A stretch of 15,455 nucleotides of DNA from DASPFV01 sp035620975 (GCA_035620975.1 DASPFV010000111.1:1-15455), one strand, 5' to 3'. Shown: positions 7,034-14,053, counted from the stretch's first letter. Made by a program: numbers and translations. Notes: generated by a model from the sequence alone, not told the origin.

Positions 7034-8421
7034 CGACCCACAACGATTCCGTCGGGTCCCGCCTGCCCCACTACGAGGACCTGCTGCGGCGCTTCGCCGC
7101 CGGCACCCGTGCGGCGCAGCTCTACGCGGCGGACCACCCGCTCCTCGCGCGGAACGTCGAAGGCCTGCTCGCCGCACTCCAGGCGCTGCACCAGCACCAG
7201 CCCGCCGTGACCATCGGCATCGTCGGCCACGAGTTCGTCGTCGCCGACACGCCCCTGACGAAGGCCAGCGCCGGCATGAAGGAGCTGATCGAGCGGCTGG
7301 AGGCGCACGAGATCGAACGCATCGCCTTCGAGCGCGGGGTCACGTCCGAGGAGATCCTCGGGCTCATGCAGGGGGTTGCGGGCCTCGGCGGGAAGGCCGG
7401 GGGGAAAGAGCCCAAGCCCTGGACTTTCCCGCACATCCGGATCGGGCGGCTGACGACGGAGGAGCGGAAGCAGGACGGGATCGCGAGCGACATGGCCGCG
7501 ATCAAGCGGCTGTACTCGAGCGCGGTGAGCGCCGCGGAGGCCGCCTGGGAGAGCGCCGCCGTCGAAGGCAAGCCGGACGTGCCGGCCGCGCTGCACGCCG
7601 TCGAAGGCCTCGCCGACGCCGTGACGCAGAACCGCACGGCCCTCATCGCGCTCACCGCGATGCGCAGCTATGACAACTACACGTTCACGCACATGGTCAA
7701 CGTCTCGATCCTCACCATGGGCCAGGCCCGCGCGCTCGGCATCGAGGGACGCCTGCTCCGGGAGTTCGGGCTGTCGGCGCTGATGCACGACATCGGGAAG
7801 GTGAGGACGCCGACGGAGATCCTGAACAAGCCCGATCGGCTCACCGACCGCGAGATGGCAATCATGCGCCGGCATCCCGTGGAAGGGGCGGAGATCCTCA
7901 GACGCACGCCCGAAATGCCCATCCTGGCGCCCGTCGTGGCCTTCGAGCACCACCTGCGCATGGACGGCACGGGCTATCCGGCGGGCGCGCAGCGGCCGAC
8001 GCTGAACCTCGGCACGATGATGTGCAGCATCGCCGACGTCTACGACGCGATGCGCTCGCAGCGCGCGTACCAGCAGGCGTTCCCCTCGGATCGCGTGCTC
8101 CGCGTCCTGCGATCGAACGACGGAGCCCACTTCGACCAGAATCTCGTCCGCCGCTTCGTGCAGCTGCTCGGCATCTACCCTCCGGGCACGCTCGTCCGGT
8201 TGAGCACGGGGGAGGTCGCCGTGGTGATGCGGGTCCACGCGCCGGACCCGTACCGGCCGCGGGTGAAGGTCCTGTTCGACGATGCGGGCCGCCGCGCCGA
8301 CCTGGCGGTCGAGCGGAACCTCTGGGAGCGCCAGCCCGACGGCTCGGTCCCGGACAGCGTCGCGGGTCCCGTCGATGAGGCCGGGTACGGCATCGACCCC
8401 CTGGAGTTCCTCGAGGCATGA
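7030..8421 (+). CDS. HD-GYP domain phosphohydrolase (putative cyclic-di-GMP phosphodiesterase)
   Basis: A 463-residue cytoplasmic protein. Residues about 205-385 form an HD-GYP domain: H221, the H253-D254-x-G-K257 motif (MHDIGK), H282 (RRHPVEG), H307-H308 followed by DGTGYP, and D336 (IADVYDA). All core metal-binding His/Asp residues seem present, so hydrolysis of c-di-GMP or a related nucleotide is plausible. The usual HHE motif reads HHL here (Leu309). No receiver domain is attached. Instead the N-terminal 120-150 residues, with LYAADHP at 31-37, resemble the N-terminus of the upstream HEAT protein. A C-terminal extension (about 385-463) looks beta-rich and starts with YPPGTLVRLSTGE. The ATG overlaps the HEAT gene's stop codon. 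The HD-GYP assignment is firm; activity and ligand are inferred. Confidence 0.93.
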   Translation: MTTHNDSVGSRLPHYEDLLRRFAAGTRAAQLYAADHPLLARNVEGLLAALQALHQHQPAVTIGIVGHEFVVADTPLTKASAGMKELIERLEAHEIERIAFERGVTSEEILGLMQGVAGLGGKAGGKEPKPWTFPHIRIGRLTTEERKQDGIASDMAAIKRLYSSAVSAAEAAWESAAVEGKPDVPAALHAVEGLADAVTQNRTALIALTAMRSYDNYTFTHMVNVSILTMGQARALGIEGRLLREFGLSALMHDIGKVRTPTEILNKPDRLTDREMAIMRRHPVEGAEILRRTPEMPILAPVVAFEHHLRMDGTGYPAGAQRPTLNLGTMMCSIADVYDAMRSQRAYQQAFPSDRVLRVLRSNDGAHFDQNLVRRFVQLLGIYPPGTLVRLSTGEVAVVMRVHAPDPYRPRVKVLFDDAGRRADLAVERNLWERQPDGSVPDSVAGPVDEAGYGIDPLEFLEA

Positions 8422-8434
8422 GACACGGCACGGA

Positions 8435-8887
8435 ATGACTGAAGCGCTGCGCACCGTGGCGGTGGCCTTCGTCGGGCTGGGGGGTGGACTCGCCTGGTAC
8501 GCCGTCCGCACCGCCGCCGTCCCCACGAGCTCGCCGGACCGGCTCGTCGCCGAGCTCCGCCTCGCGCAGTTCGCCGCGCTGCTGCTGGCGCTCACGAGCG
8601 GCGCTTACGTCGGCTTCGCGGTTGCGCACGAGACCACGCCGGGCGTCGGCTTCGACGTCACCTTCGCAGTCGGCTTCCTCGTCGTCGCCGCCACGACACT
8701 CGTGCGCGACCCCCGCCAGGCCCTGACCATCCTCGCGCTCGCGTTTGCCGCCCACGCCTTCGTGGACATGGCCCACCGCCCCGGACTGCTCCCCCACGGC
8801 ATCGCGCCGCGGTGGTACCTCATCGGATGCGCGGTCTACGACGTGTGCATCGGGGCGTTGTGCTATCTGCCGATTCTGCGCCGCTGA
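8435..8887 (+). CDS. Small polytopic membrane protein, unknown function
   Basis: A 150-residue protein with four or five predicted membrane segments (about 6-26, 42-63, 71-90, 95-113 and 127-147). It begins 13 nt after the HD-GYP gene and is probably the third gene of that operon. The frame is open further upstream, but the ATG at 8435 lies just outside the preceding gene and opens onto a hydrophobic helix, so I chose it. The ribosome site is weak. Residues H107, D111 and H114 (HAFVDMAH) sit at the end of a membrane helix, followed by PRWYLIGCAVYD; such polar residues could bind a metal or line a pore. I do not recognise the family. Confidence 0.75.
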   Translation: MTEALRTVAVAFVGLGGGLAWYAVRTAAVPTSSPDRLVAELRLAQFAALLLALTSGAYVGFAVAHETTPGVGFDVTFAVGFLVVAATTLVRDPRQALTILALAFAAHAFVDMAHRPGLLPHGIAPRWYLIGCAVYDVCIGALCYLPILRR

Positions 8888-8890
8888 CCG

Positions 8891-9050
8891 CCACGGAGCC
8901 ACACGGAACCAGACATCGACCGACACTCGCCACGGAAGAACACGGACGGACACGGACCAGAATGCTGGACCGCCACGGAACAACACGGACGGACACCGAC
9001 CAGAATGCTGGCCACGGAACAACACGGACGGACACGGATCAGAATGCTGC
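8891..9050. repeat. 39-nt tandem repeat array (four units)
   Basis: Four head-to-tail units start at 8891, 8930, 8973 and 9012. The spacing is 39, 43 and 39 nt, and the last unit ends near 9050. Units 2-4 are nearly identical: each opens with CCACGGAA, continues with AACACGGACGGACAC, and closes with CAGAATGCTG. Unit 1 is diverged but has the same length and opening. The array starts 3 nt after the membrane-protein stop codon. Open frames through it encode repetitive Thr/Asp/His/Gly/Arg peptides and are not taken as genes. The opening half of the unit occurs inverted at 9391-9423, and related sequence lies at 13967-14037. Confidence 0.9.
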
Positions 9051-9390
9051 GAGGGTGCCGCTCGTTGACCCGGAGGTTAAACCCCAACACGTTAAAGCGG
9101 TTCACGTCGAGTCGCGCCGGCACGAACCGACGGTCAGCACGATGCTCGCGATGGCACCAGGGGACGAGGGCTCGGCGTTCGTGGTTCATCGTGGTTGCCC
9201 TGGGGTCGTGTGTTGATGACAGACCCGAAAGAATACGTAGGGGGACGGGGCATAGTCGGAACGTCGATCCTCCGGGGGGCGTCCCGATGCCCTGGGCCTG
9301 TCAATCGAGCAGCGCAAAACAAAGGTTCCGGACCAGACTCCGCAAGACGAGAATTCTGCTGTTATCCTTGCAATGCCCTTTTCTTCTTTC
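9051..9390. other. Orphan intergenic segment between inverted copies of the 39-nt repeat
   Basis: These 340 bases carry no gene I can support. Together with the flanking repeats they form a 543-nt gap (8888-9430). Composition is less GC-rich than the neighbouring genes, especially 9300-9390. A direct GTTAAA pair occurs around 9075-9100, and GTTCGTGGTTCATCGTGGTT near 9180 looks like another simple-sequence fragment. The segment could contain the promoter of the phosphatase gene, but I could not find a well-spaced -35/-10 pair. Confidence 0.5.
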
Positions 9391-9423
9391 TTGTCCGTGT
9401 CCGTCCGTGTTGTTCCGTGGCGG
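9391..9423. repeat. Inverted copy of the 39-nt repeat unit, next to the phosphatase start
   Basis: The reverse complement of this 33-nt stretch matches 8971-9003 with two mismatches by my reading. It contains GTCCGTCCGTGTTGTTCCGT and ends in GGCGG, 7 nt before the phosphatase ATG. The end of the repeat contributes part of the purine-rich GGGGGAG just upstream of that start. With the array at 8891-9050 it forms a pair of long inverted repeats enclosing about 340 nt. Confidence 0.88.
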
Positions 9424-9430
9424 GGGAGCG

Positions 9431-11053
9431 ATGACTCGTCGTCTGTGGCTCGCGTCAGTGGCGGTGGTCCTGGCCCTCGTGGCGGCGCCTGCCGCCCAGT
9501 CCAGGCCACCGCGGCTCATCGTCCTGGTGGTGGTCGATCAGATGCGGGCCGACTATCTCACGGCCTACAGCGGCGGCTTCACCGGCGGGCTGCGGCGGCT
9601 CATGCGGGACGGCGCGTGGTTCACGCGTGCCGGCTATCCGTACCTGAACACGGTGACCTGTCCGGGCCACGCGACGATTGGCACCGGGACGTTCCCGTAC
9701 CGCCACGGCATGATCCTGAACAACTGGTTCGACCGCGAGACCGGGCGGATCCCGTACTGCACCGACGACCCGAGCGAGACCGAGATCAGCTACAGCGGCC
9801 TCGAGCCGGTGCAGGGCGACAGCGCTCGCAGGCTGCTCCAGCCGGCGCTCGGAGAGCAGATCGTGCGGCACGGCGGGCGGTCCGTGTCGCTCTCGCTCAA
9901 GCCCCGCTCCGCCATCGGTCTGACCGGCCGGCGCGCCGATGCCGTCGTGTGGTTCGACGACCGCGGCGGCTGGACCACCTCGACGGCATACGGCGACGCG
10001 CCGGTGCCCTTTCTCGCGCGTTTCATCGAGGCCAATCCGGTGACCGCGGACCTCGACAAGATCTGGGAACGGACGCTACCGCCGTCGGCCTACAAGTACA
10101 AGGATGACGCCGAGGGGGAAGGCACCGTCGGGGAGTGGACCCGGACGTTCCCGCATCCCCTGCGCCCCGCCCCCGGCAAGGCGGAGACGCAGTTCTTCAC
10201 GCGGTGGCAGCGCTCGCCGTTCTCTGACGAGTACCTCGGCCGGATGGCAGCGGCGGCGGTCGACGCGCTCGAGCTGGGGCAGCGCGAGAGCACGGATTAC
10301 CTGGCCGTCAGCTTCTCCGCGCTCGACATGGTCGGCCACGCCTATGGACCGCGGAGCCACGAAGTACAGGATCTCCTCGTCCGTCTCGATCTCACGATCG
10401 GCCGCCTGCTCGACCACCTGGACCGCGAGGTGGGCCGCGACAATTACGTGCTCGGGTTGAGCGCCGACCATGGCGTGGCGGGAATTCCCGAGCAGGAGGG
10501 TCGGGGCGGGCGGCAGACGAGCGCCCAGGTGATCGACGAGCTGCAGAAGCTCCTCGTGCCGATCCTCGGCGAGGGCAAGCACGTCCTCGCGAACACCTAT
10601 ACGGAGGTGTACCTCGCCCCGGCGGCACGCGAGCGCATCTTCGCCGACCCCGGACTGACCAGGAAGGTCGTCGACACGCTGCGGCGCCTGCCCGCGGTGG
10701 CGCGGGTCTTCAGGGGGGACGAGCTGGCAACCGAGTCCGCCCGGCGATCGGGCGATCCGGTGCGGCGCGCCGCCGCGCTCAGCTACCACGAGGGGCGCAG
10801 CGGCGATTTCGTCCTCGTGCCCCGCGAGCACTGGCTGCTCTCGTCGAGCACCACGACCCACGGCACGCTCTATCCTTACGACCAGCGGGTGCCGGTCATC
10901 GTCTTCGGGGCGCGCGTGCGGCCGGGCCGCTACCGCCAGGGGGCCACGCCGGCGGATCTCGCGCCGACCCTCGCGTCGGTGGCCGGTGTTCAGATCGAGC
11001 CGACCGATGGCCGCGTGCTGCGCGAAGCCTTGAGAAACGGCCCCTCGAAGTAA
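9431..11053 (+). CDS. Secreted PafA-like alkaline phosphatase (type I phosphodiesterase/phosphatase superfamily)
   Basis: A 540-residue exported hydrolase expected to release phosphate from phosphomonoesters in the periplasm. An N-terminal signal peptide (about 1-23) ends in APAAQS. Alkaline-phosphatase-superfamily metal and catalytic residues are in order: D36 (VVDQMR), the probable nucleophile T76 in TCPGH, N97/N98 (LNNW), D299 and H303 (LDMVGH), D346-H347 (SADHG), and H477 (TTTHG). K157 and R159 in SLKPRS match the Lys/Arg pair that marks PafA-type monoesterases over diesterases, so monoesterase activity is favoured. The start is the ATG at 9431, where the signal peptide begins, with GGGGGAG ending 2 nt upstream. 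The 5' flank is a repeat copy. The gene stands alone, 86 nt before the protease gene. PafA enzymes in other bacteria are often phosphate-insensitive; nothing here shows the regulation. Confidence 0.92.
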   Translation: MTRRLWLASVAVVLALVAAPAAQSRPPRLIVLVVVDQMRADYLTAYSGGFTGGLRRLMRDGAWFTRAGYPYLNTVTCPGHATIGTGTFPYRHGMILNNWFDRETGRIPYCTDDPSETEISYSGLEPVQGDSARRLLQPALGEQIVRHGGRSVSLSLKPRSAIGLTGRRADAVVWFDDRGGWTTSTAYGDAPVPFLARFIEANPVTADLDKIWERTLPPSAYKYKDDAEGEGTVGEWTRTFPHPLRPAPGKAETQFFTRWQRSPFSDEYLGRMAAAAVDALELGQRESTDYLAVSFSALDMVGHAYGPRSHEVQDLLVRLDLTIGRLLDHLDREVGRDNYVLGLSADHGVAGIPEQEGRGGRQTSAQVIDELQKLLVPILGEGKHVLANTYTEVYLAPAARERIFADPGLTRKVVDTLRRLPAVARVFRGDELATESARRSGDPVRRAAALSYHEGRSGDFVLVPREHWLLSSSTTTHGTLYPYDQRVPVIVFGARVRPGRYRQGATPADLAPTLASVAGVQIEPTDGRVLREALRNGPSK

Positions 11054-11129
11054 CGCGCCCGGCCGAATGCTTCATCCGCAGGCGTGGACTGAACTCGCGC
11101 TGATTCTCCCTTCGATTGCCGTCCGCTGC

Positions 11130-11135
11130 AGGAGG
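11130..11135 (+). promoter_or_regulatory. Ribosome binding site AGGAGG of the M4 protease
   Basis: A full AGGAGG ends 4 nt before the ATG at 11140. It decides between this start and an in-frame upstream TTG at 11116. It is the clearest Shine-Dalgarno sequence in the window. Confidence 0.75.
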
Positions 11136-11139
11136 TTGC

Positions 11140-12780
11140 ATGTCGCGTCGCCGTGCCTCGCCCCGGTACCGATCTCTCTGCGTCGCCTCCGCGGCGCTCG
11201 CGCTGGTGCTGCTGACGGCGCAAGCGCCGGCGACGGGCCGGCAGGAACGTATCGCGGTCGCAGTGAACGCTGCCGGGCTGGGGGAACTGCGCGAGTGGGA
11301 CTCGCGCCTGACGAGGATGGAACGCAATGGCGAGCTGCGGGTGCGGCAGGTCCGCCAGGACACGCTGATTCCCGGGCGGCAGCACGATCGACTCGATCAA
11401 TACCACCGGGGCGTCCGCGTGTTCGGCGGCGACGTGGCCCGTCAGCTCGATGGCGGCCAGGTCGCCTCCCTCTTCGGGACCGTGTACGAGGGGATCGCCG
11501 TCGACAATAGCCCCGCCATCGACGCGGAGCGCGCGCACGAGATCGTGCGGGGACGCGAGGGCGGCCACACGGGCGGCCGCGATCCGGAGCTGGTGGTCCT
11601 GCCCCTCGACGAGGGCGGCTACGCGCTGGCCTGGCGACTCCGGACGGTCTCGAGGCGCGGCATCCACCAGCAGTTCGTCGACGCGCAGACCGGGACGCTC
11701 CTGCTGGAATACAGCGACATGAAGAGCCAGACCGTCGGGCGCGGCCGCGGGGTCCTCGGCGACAGCAAGAAGATCAGCATCACCGCGGCCGGCGGGCGCT
11801 TCACGGCGGACGACGGGCTGAGACCGCCGTCGCTGCGGACGAACGACATGCAGGGAGACTACACGCGGGTCCTCGAGTATCTCGACGGTTCCGTCTCGCT
11901 GAACGACAACGATCTCGCGTCCGACGGCGACAACGACTGGACGGACGGCCCCGTCGTGGACGCCCACGTCTATGCCGGCTACACGTACGACTACCTCTGG
12001 AAGCAGTTCAACCGGCGCGGCCTGGACGACCGGAACATCCCCATCGTCAGCCTCGTGCACCCCGTACGCCGCGCCGACGTGTTCGAGCTGTTCGAGGACC
12101 TGCATTTCTTCTACACCAACGCGTTCTATGCGGGCGACGGCATCATGGTTTACGGCGTCGGGCTTCCGGCCGGCGTGACGCTGGGGGGCCAGGTGTGGGA
12201 TTTCACGTCCGGCGCGCTCGACATCGTCGCGCACGAGCTGGCGCACGGCGTCACCGACTACTCGTCGGCGCTCATCTACCGGAACGAGTCCGGCGCCCTC
12301 AACGAGGCCTTCTCGGACATCATGGCCGTCGGTGCGGAGTTCTTCTTTCAGCAGGCCGGAAGCGGGTCTCGACAGGCGGACTATTTCATAGGTGAGGATG
12401 TCATCAGGCCCGGCGGGATCCGGTCGCTCGCGACTCCGCAGGCGTTCGGGGACCCCGACCATTACTCGCTGCGTTTCACTGGAACGGCCGACAACGGCGG
12501 CGTCCACACGAACTCCGGCATCCCGAGTCACGCGTTCTATCTGGCCGTCGAGGGGGGCACCAACCGCACCTCCGGCCAGACAGTGCAGGGGGTGGGCGCC
12601 GACAACCGCGTGCAGATCGAGCGCGTGTTCTACCGCGCCTTCACGCAGATGCTGCCCGCCGGCGCCACCTTCGCCACCGCGCGCGGCGCAACGATCCAGG
12701 CCGCGCGGGACCTCTTCGGGTCCGGCAGCCCGCCGGAACGGGCCATTACCGACGCCTGGAGCGCCGTCGGCGTCAACTGA
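11140..12780 (+). CDS. Secreted M4-family (thermolysin-like) zinc metalloprotease
   Basis: A 546-residue extracellular or periplasmic neutral protease precursor. Domains in order are a signal peptide (about 1-34, basic start then a Leu/Ala-rich core), an FTP/PepSY-type propeptide (about 35-195, with the DQYHRGVRVFGGDV segment at 86-99), and the M4 catalytic domain from about 200 (GRGVLGDSKKI). Zinc ligands are H365 and H369 in HELAH, plus E389 in ALNEAFSD, spaced 24 residues from H365 exactly as in thermolysin. E366 is the general base. H456 in GGVHTNSGIPSHAFYLA is the transition-state His. All catalytic residues are intact, and no C-terminal PPC or PKD domain is attached. The ATG is fixed by AGGAGG upstream. 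The gene precedes the beta-barrel gene by 9 nt, suggesting co-transcription. Maturation is expected to be autocatalytic, as in the family. Confidence 0.95.
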   Translation: MSRRRASPRYRSLCVASAALALVLLTAQAPATGRQERIAVAVNAAGLGELREWDSRLTRMERNGELRVRQVRQDTLIPGRQHDRLDQYHRGVRVFGGDVARQLDGGQVASLFGTVYEGIAVDNSPAIDAERAHEIVRGREGGHTGGRDPELVVLPLDEGGYALAWRLRTVSRRGIHQQFVDAQTGTLLLEYSDMKSQTVGRGRGVLGDSKKISITAAGGRFTADDGLRPPSLRTNDMQGDYTRVLEYLDGSVSLNDNDLASDGDNDWTDGPVVDAHVYAGYTYDYLWKQFNRRGLDDRNIPIVSLVHPVRRADVFELFEDLHFFYTNAFYAGDGIMVYGVGLPAGVTLGGQVWDFTSGALDIVAHELAHGVTDYSSALIYRNESGALNEAFSDIMAVGAEFFFQQAGSGSRQADYFIGEDVIRPGGIRSLATPQAFGDPDHYSLRFTGTADNGGVHTNSGIPSHAFYLAVEGGTNRTSGQTVQGVGADNRVQIERVFYRAFTQMLPAGATFATARGATIQAARDLFGSGSPPERAITDAWSAVGVN

Positions 12781-12789
12781 GGCAGCGCA

Positions 12790-13533
12790 ATGCGCATTCC
12801 TTGCATTCTCATTGTCTCGGCACTCACCTGCGCCACACTGCCCACGCCGACGGCCGCCCAGACGTGGCCCGAACGGGTCCTCCTCACAGTCAACGGCGGC
12901 GTTCAGACGGCCAGCAACAGGTTCGACGACCGCTTCGACTTCCAGGAGTACCTCGAGACGGCGACGACGGCGGTCGATTACGAGAGTGAGGGGGGACCGG
13001 TCTTCGACGCCGGGGTCGGCATCCGGCTCTGGCGCGGGCTTGGCGCCGGTGTCGCCGTCTCTGCCTTCACGAAGGAGAACGCGGCCCAGACGCGATCGAG
13101 CATTCCGCACCCGTTCTTCGACTCGCAGCCCCGGCAGGCCGACGGCGCTGCCTCCGGCCTGAAACGCACGGAAACCGCCGTTCACGTTCAGGCGATGTAT
13201 CTGATCGATCCGGCCGGCCCGCTGCGGCTCGTGCTGTTCGCCGGGCCGTCGTTTTTCCGGATCGAACAGGACGTCGTCACCGGCATCCGCTACGCGGAGT
13301 CGTACCCGTACGACACAGCGACGTTTTCGGCCGCCGACACGACGGCGCTCGACGCGTCCGCCGTCGGGTTCAACGCGGGCGCCGACGTGATGTGGATGGT
13401 GCACAGCCGGATCGGCCTCGGAGCCCTGCTCCGGTTCACCCGCGCCTCGATCGACCTCGCTGCCCCCGGCCGCACGATTGGCGTGGATGCCGGCGGCCTC
13501 CAGGGCGGCGGGGGCATCCGGCTGATATTCTGA
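12790..13533 (+). CDS. Putative outer-membrane beta-barrel protein
   Basis: A 247-residue protein with an N-terminal signal peptide (about 1-23, cleavage near TAAQ-T). The rest alternates polar and hydrophobic residues in short beta-strand-like stretches (for example VLLTVNGGVQT, AVHVQAMYLI, RLVLFAGPSFFRIE, IGLGALLRFTRASI). It ends in a terminal Phe after GGGGIRLIF, the usual signature of a Gram-negative outer-membrane barrel. It lies 9 nt after the metalloprotease stop and probably belongs to its transcript. I cannot assign a transported or bound substrate. The length suits an 8-10-stranded barrel. A link with the protease is inferred only from adjacency. Confidence 0.75.
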   Translation: MRIPCILIVSALTCATLPTPTAAQTWPERVLLTVNGGVQTASNRFDDRFDFQEYLETATTAVDYESEGGPVFDAGVGIRLWRGLGAGVAVSAFTKENAAQTRSSIPHPFFDSQPRQADGAASGLKRTETAVHVQAMYLIDPAGPLRLVLFAGPSFFRIEQDVVTGIRYAESYPYDTATFSAADTTALDASAVGFNAGADVMWMVHSRIGLGALLRFTRASIDLAAPGRTIGVDAGGLQGGGGIRLIF

Positions 13534-13545
13534 CGTTCGTCTTCG

Positions 13546-13917
13546 ATGCCTCTACGGCGCACTCCGCTCGACCGGGGAAATCCGGGCCCCCCGGGATTCT
13601 CAGGTTTTGCCGCCAGGGTACTCGCGGCGGTCCGGCGCATTCCGGCGGGACGGGTGGCCACGTACGGCGACGTCGCCGCTGCCGCGGGGAACCCGCGCGC
13701 CGCGCGCGCCGTCGGTAACATCATGCGCACGTGCACTGCGCGCGAGGTCCCCTGCCACCGCGTGATTTCGGCCGGCGGCGCCCTCGGAGGCTACGGTGGC
13801 AATCTCGAGCTCAAGCGGTCGCTGCTGCGTGCCGAAGGGCTGCTCGTCACCCTGCGCCGCGTCCGCAACTTCCGCGAACGCCGATGGACACCCGCCTCAC
13901 GCCGGAACCCCCGATAG
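13546..13917 (+). CDS. MGMT-family alkyltransferase, C-terminal domain only, active-site Cys present
   Basis: A 123-residue protein covering only the DNA-binding/active-site domain of O6-alkylguanine-DNA alkyltransferases. Recognisable segments are the helix-turn-helix with ATYGDVA (38-44), the RAARAVGNIM stretch (51-60) with the Arg finger region, PCHRVI (69-74) with the acceptor C70, and the GGYGG...K..LL..EG tail. Because Cys is present where the alkyltransferase-like (ATL) proteins have Trp, direct alkyl transfer is possible. However, the N-terminal domain of Ogt/Ada-C is absent. The last 20 residues are Arg-rich. It starts 12 nt after the beta-barrel gene, with no clear ribosome site, and may be read from the same transcript. 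DNA repair or damage signalling is the likely role; I cannot choose between them. Confidence 0.87.
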   Translation: MPLRRTPLDRGNPGPPGFSGFAARVLAAVRRIPAGRVATYGDVAAAAGNPRAARAVGNIMRTCTAREVPCHRVISAGGALGGYGGNLELKRSLLRAEGLLVTLRRVRNFRERRWTPASRRNPR

Positions 13918-13966
13918 AATTCGTGGTCGGTAGTCCGGCTGCGGCCATCCGGTGGCCTCCAGTCCT

Positions 13967-14037
13967 GTCCGCGTCTGTATCTATCCGTGTTTGTCCGTGT
14001 TTGTCCGTGGCCGTGGATCCGTGTTGGTCCGCGGCGG
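13967..14037. repeat. Third member of the CCGTGTTTGTCCGTG repeat family, upstream of the sigma factor
   Basis: This stretch is built of short words such as ATCCGTGTTTGTCCGTG and ATCCGTGTTGGTCCGCGGCGG (in parts). It has the same orientation as the copy at 9391-9423 and the same GGCGG end, 16 nt before the sigma-factor ATG. It is more degenerate than the 39-nt array. Frames through it are open, so automatic gene calls may wrongly extend the sigma factor upstream into it. Confidence 0.75.
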
Positions 14038-14053
14038 GCAACGCCGTCCCCCC

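Noticed and set aside
6163..8595. 810-codon minus-strand frame opposite the HEAT and HD-GYP genes
   Set aside because: It has no recognisable domain and composition typical of an antisense frame. The plus strand here carries a clear HD-GYP domain with intact motifs.
8891..9050. CRISPR array from the 39-nt units
   Set aside because: Units are head-to-tail with no unique spacer between them, and the third neighbour is a diverged copy, so this is a tandem repeat.
8745..9216. Frames across the 39-nt repeat array encoding Thr-Asp-His-Gly-Arg repeats
   Set aside because: The peptides are direct translations of the intergenic repeat and overlap the real membrane-protein gene in other frames.
13952..14053. 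N-terminal extension of the sigma factor to an upstream ATG
   Set aside because: The extra 34 residues are the translation of the repeat at 13967-14037. Sigma-factor homology begins only after the ATG at 14054.
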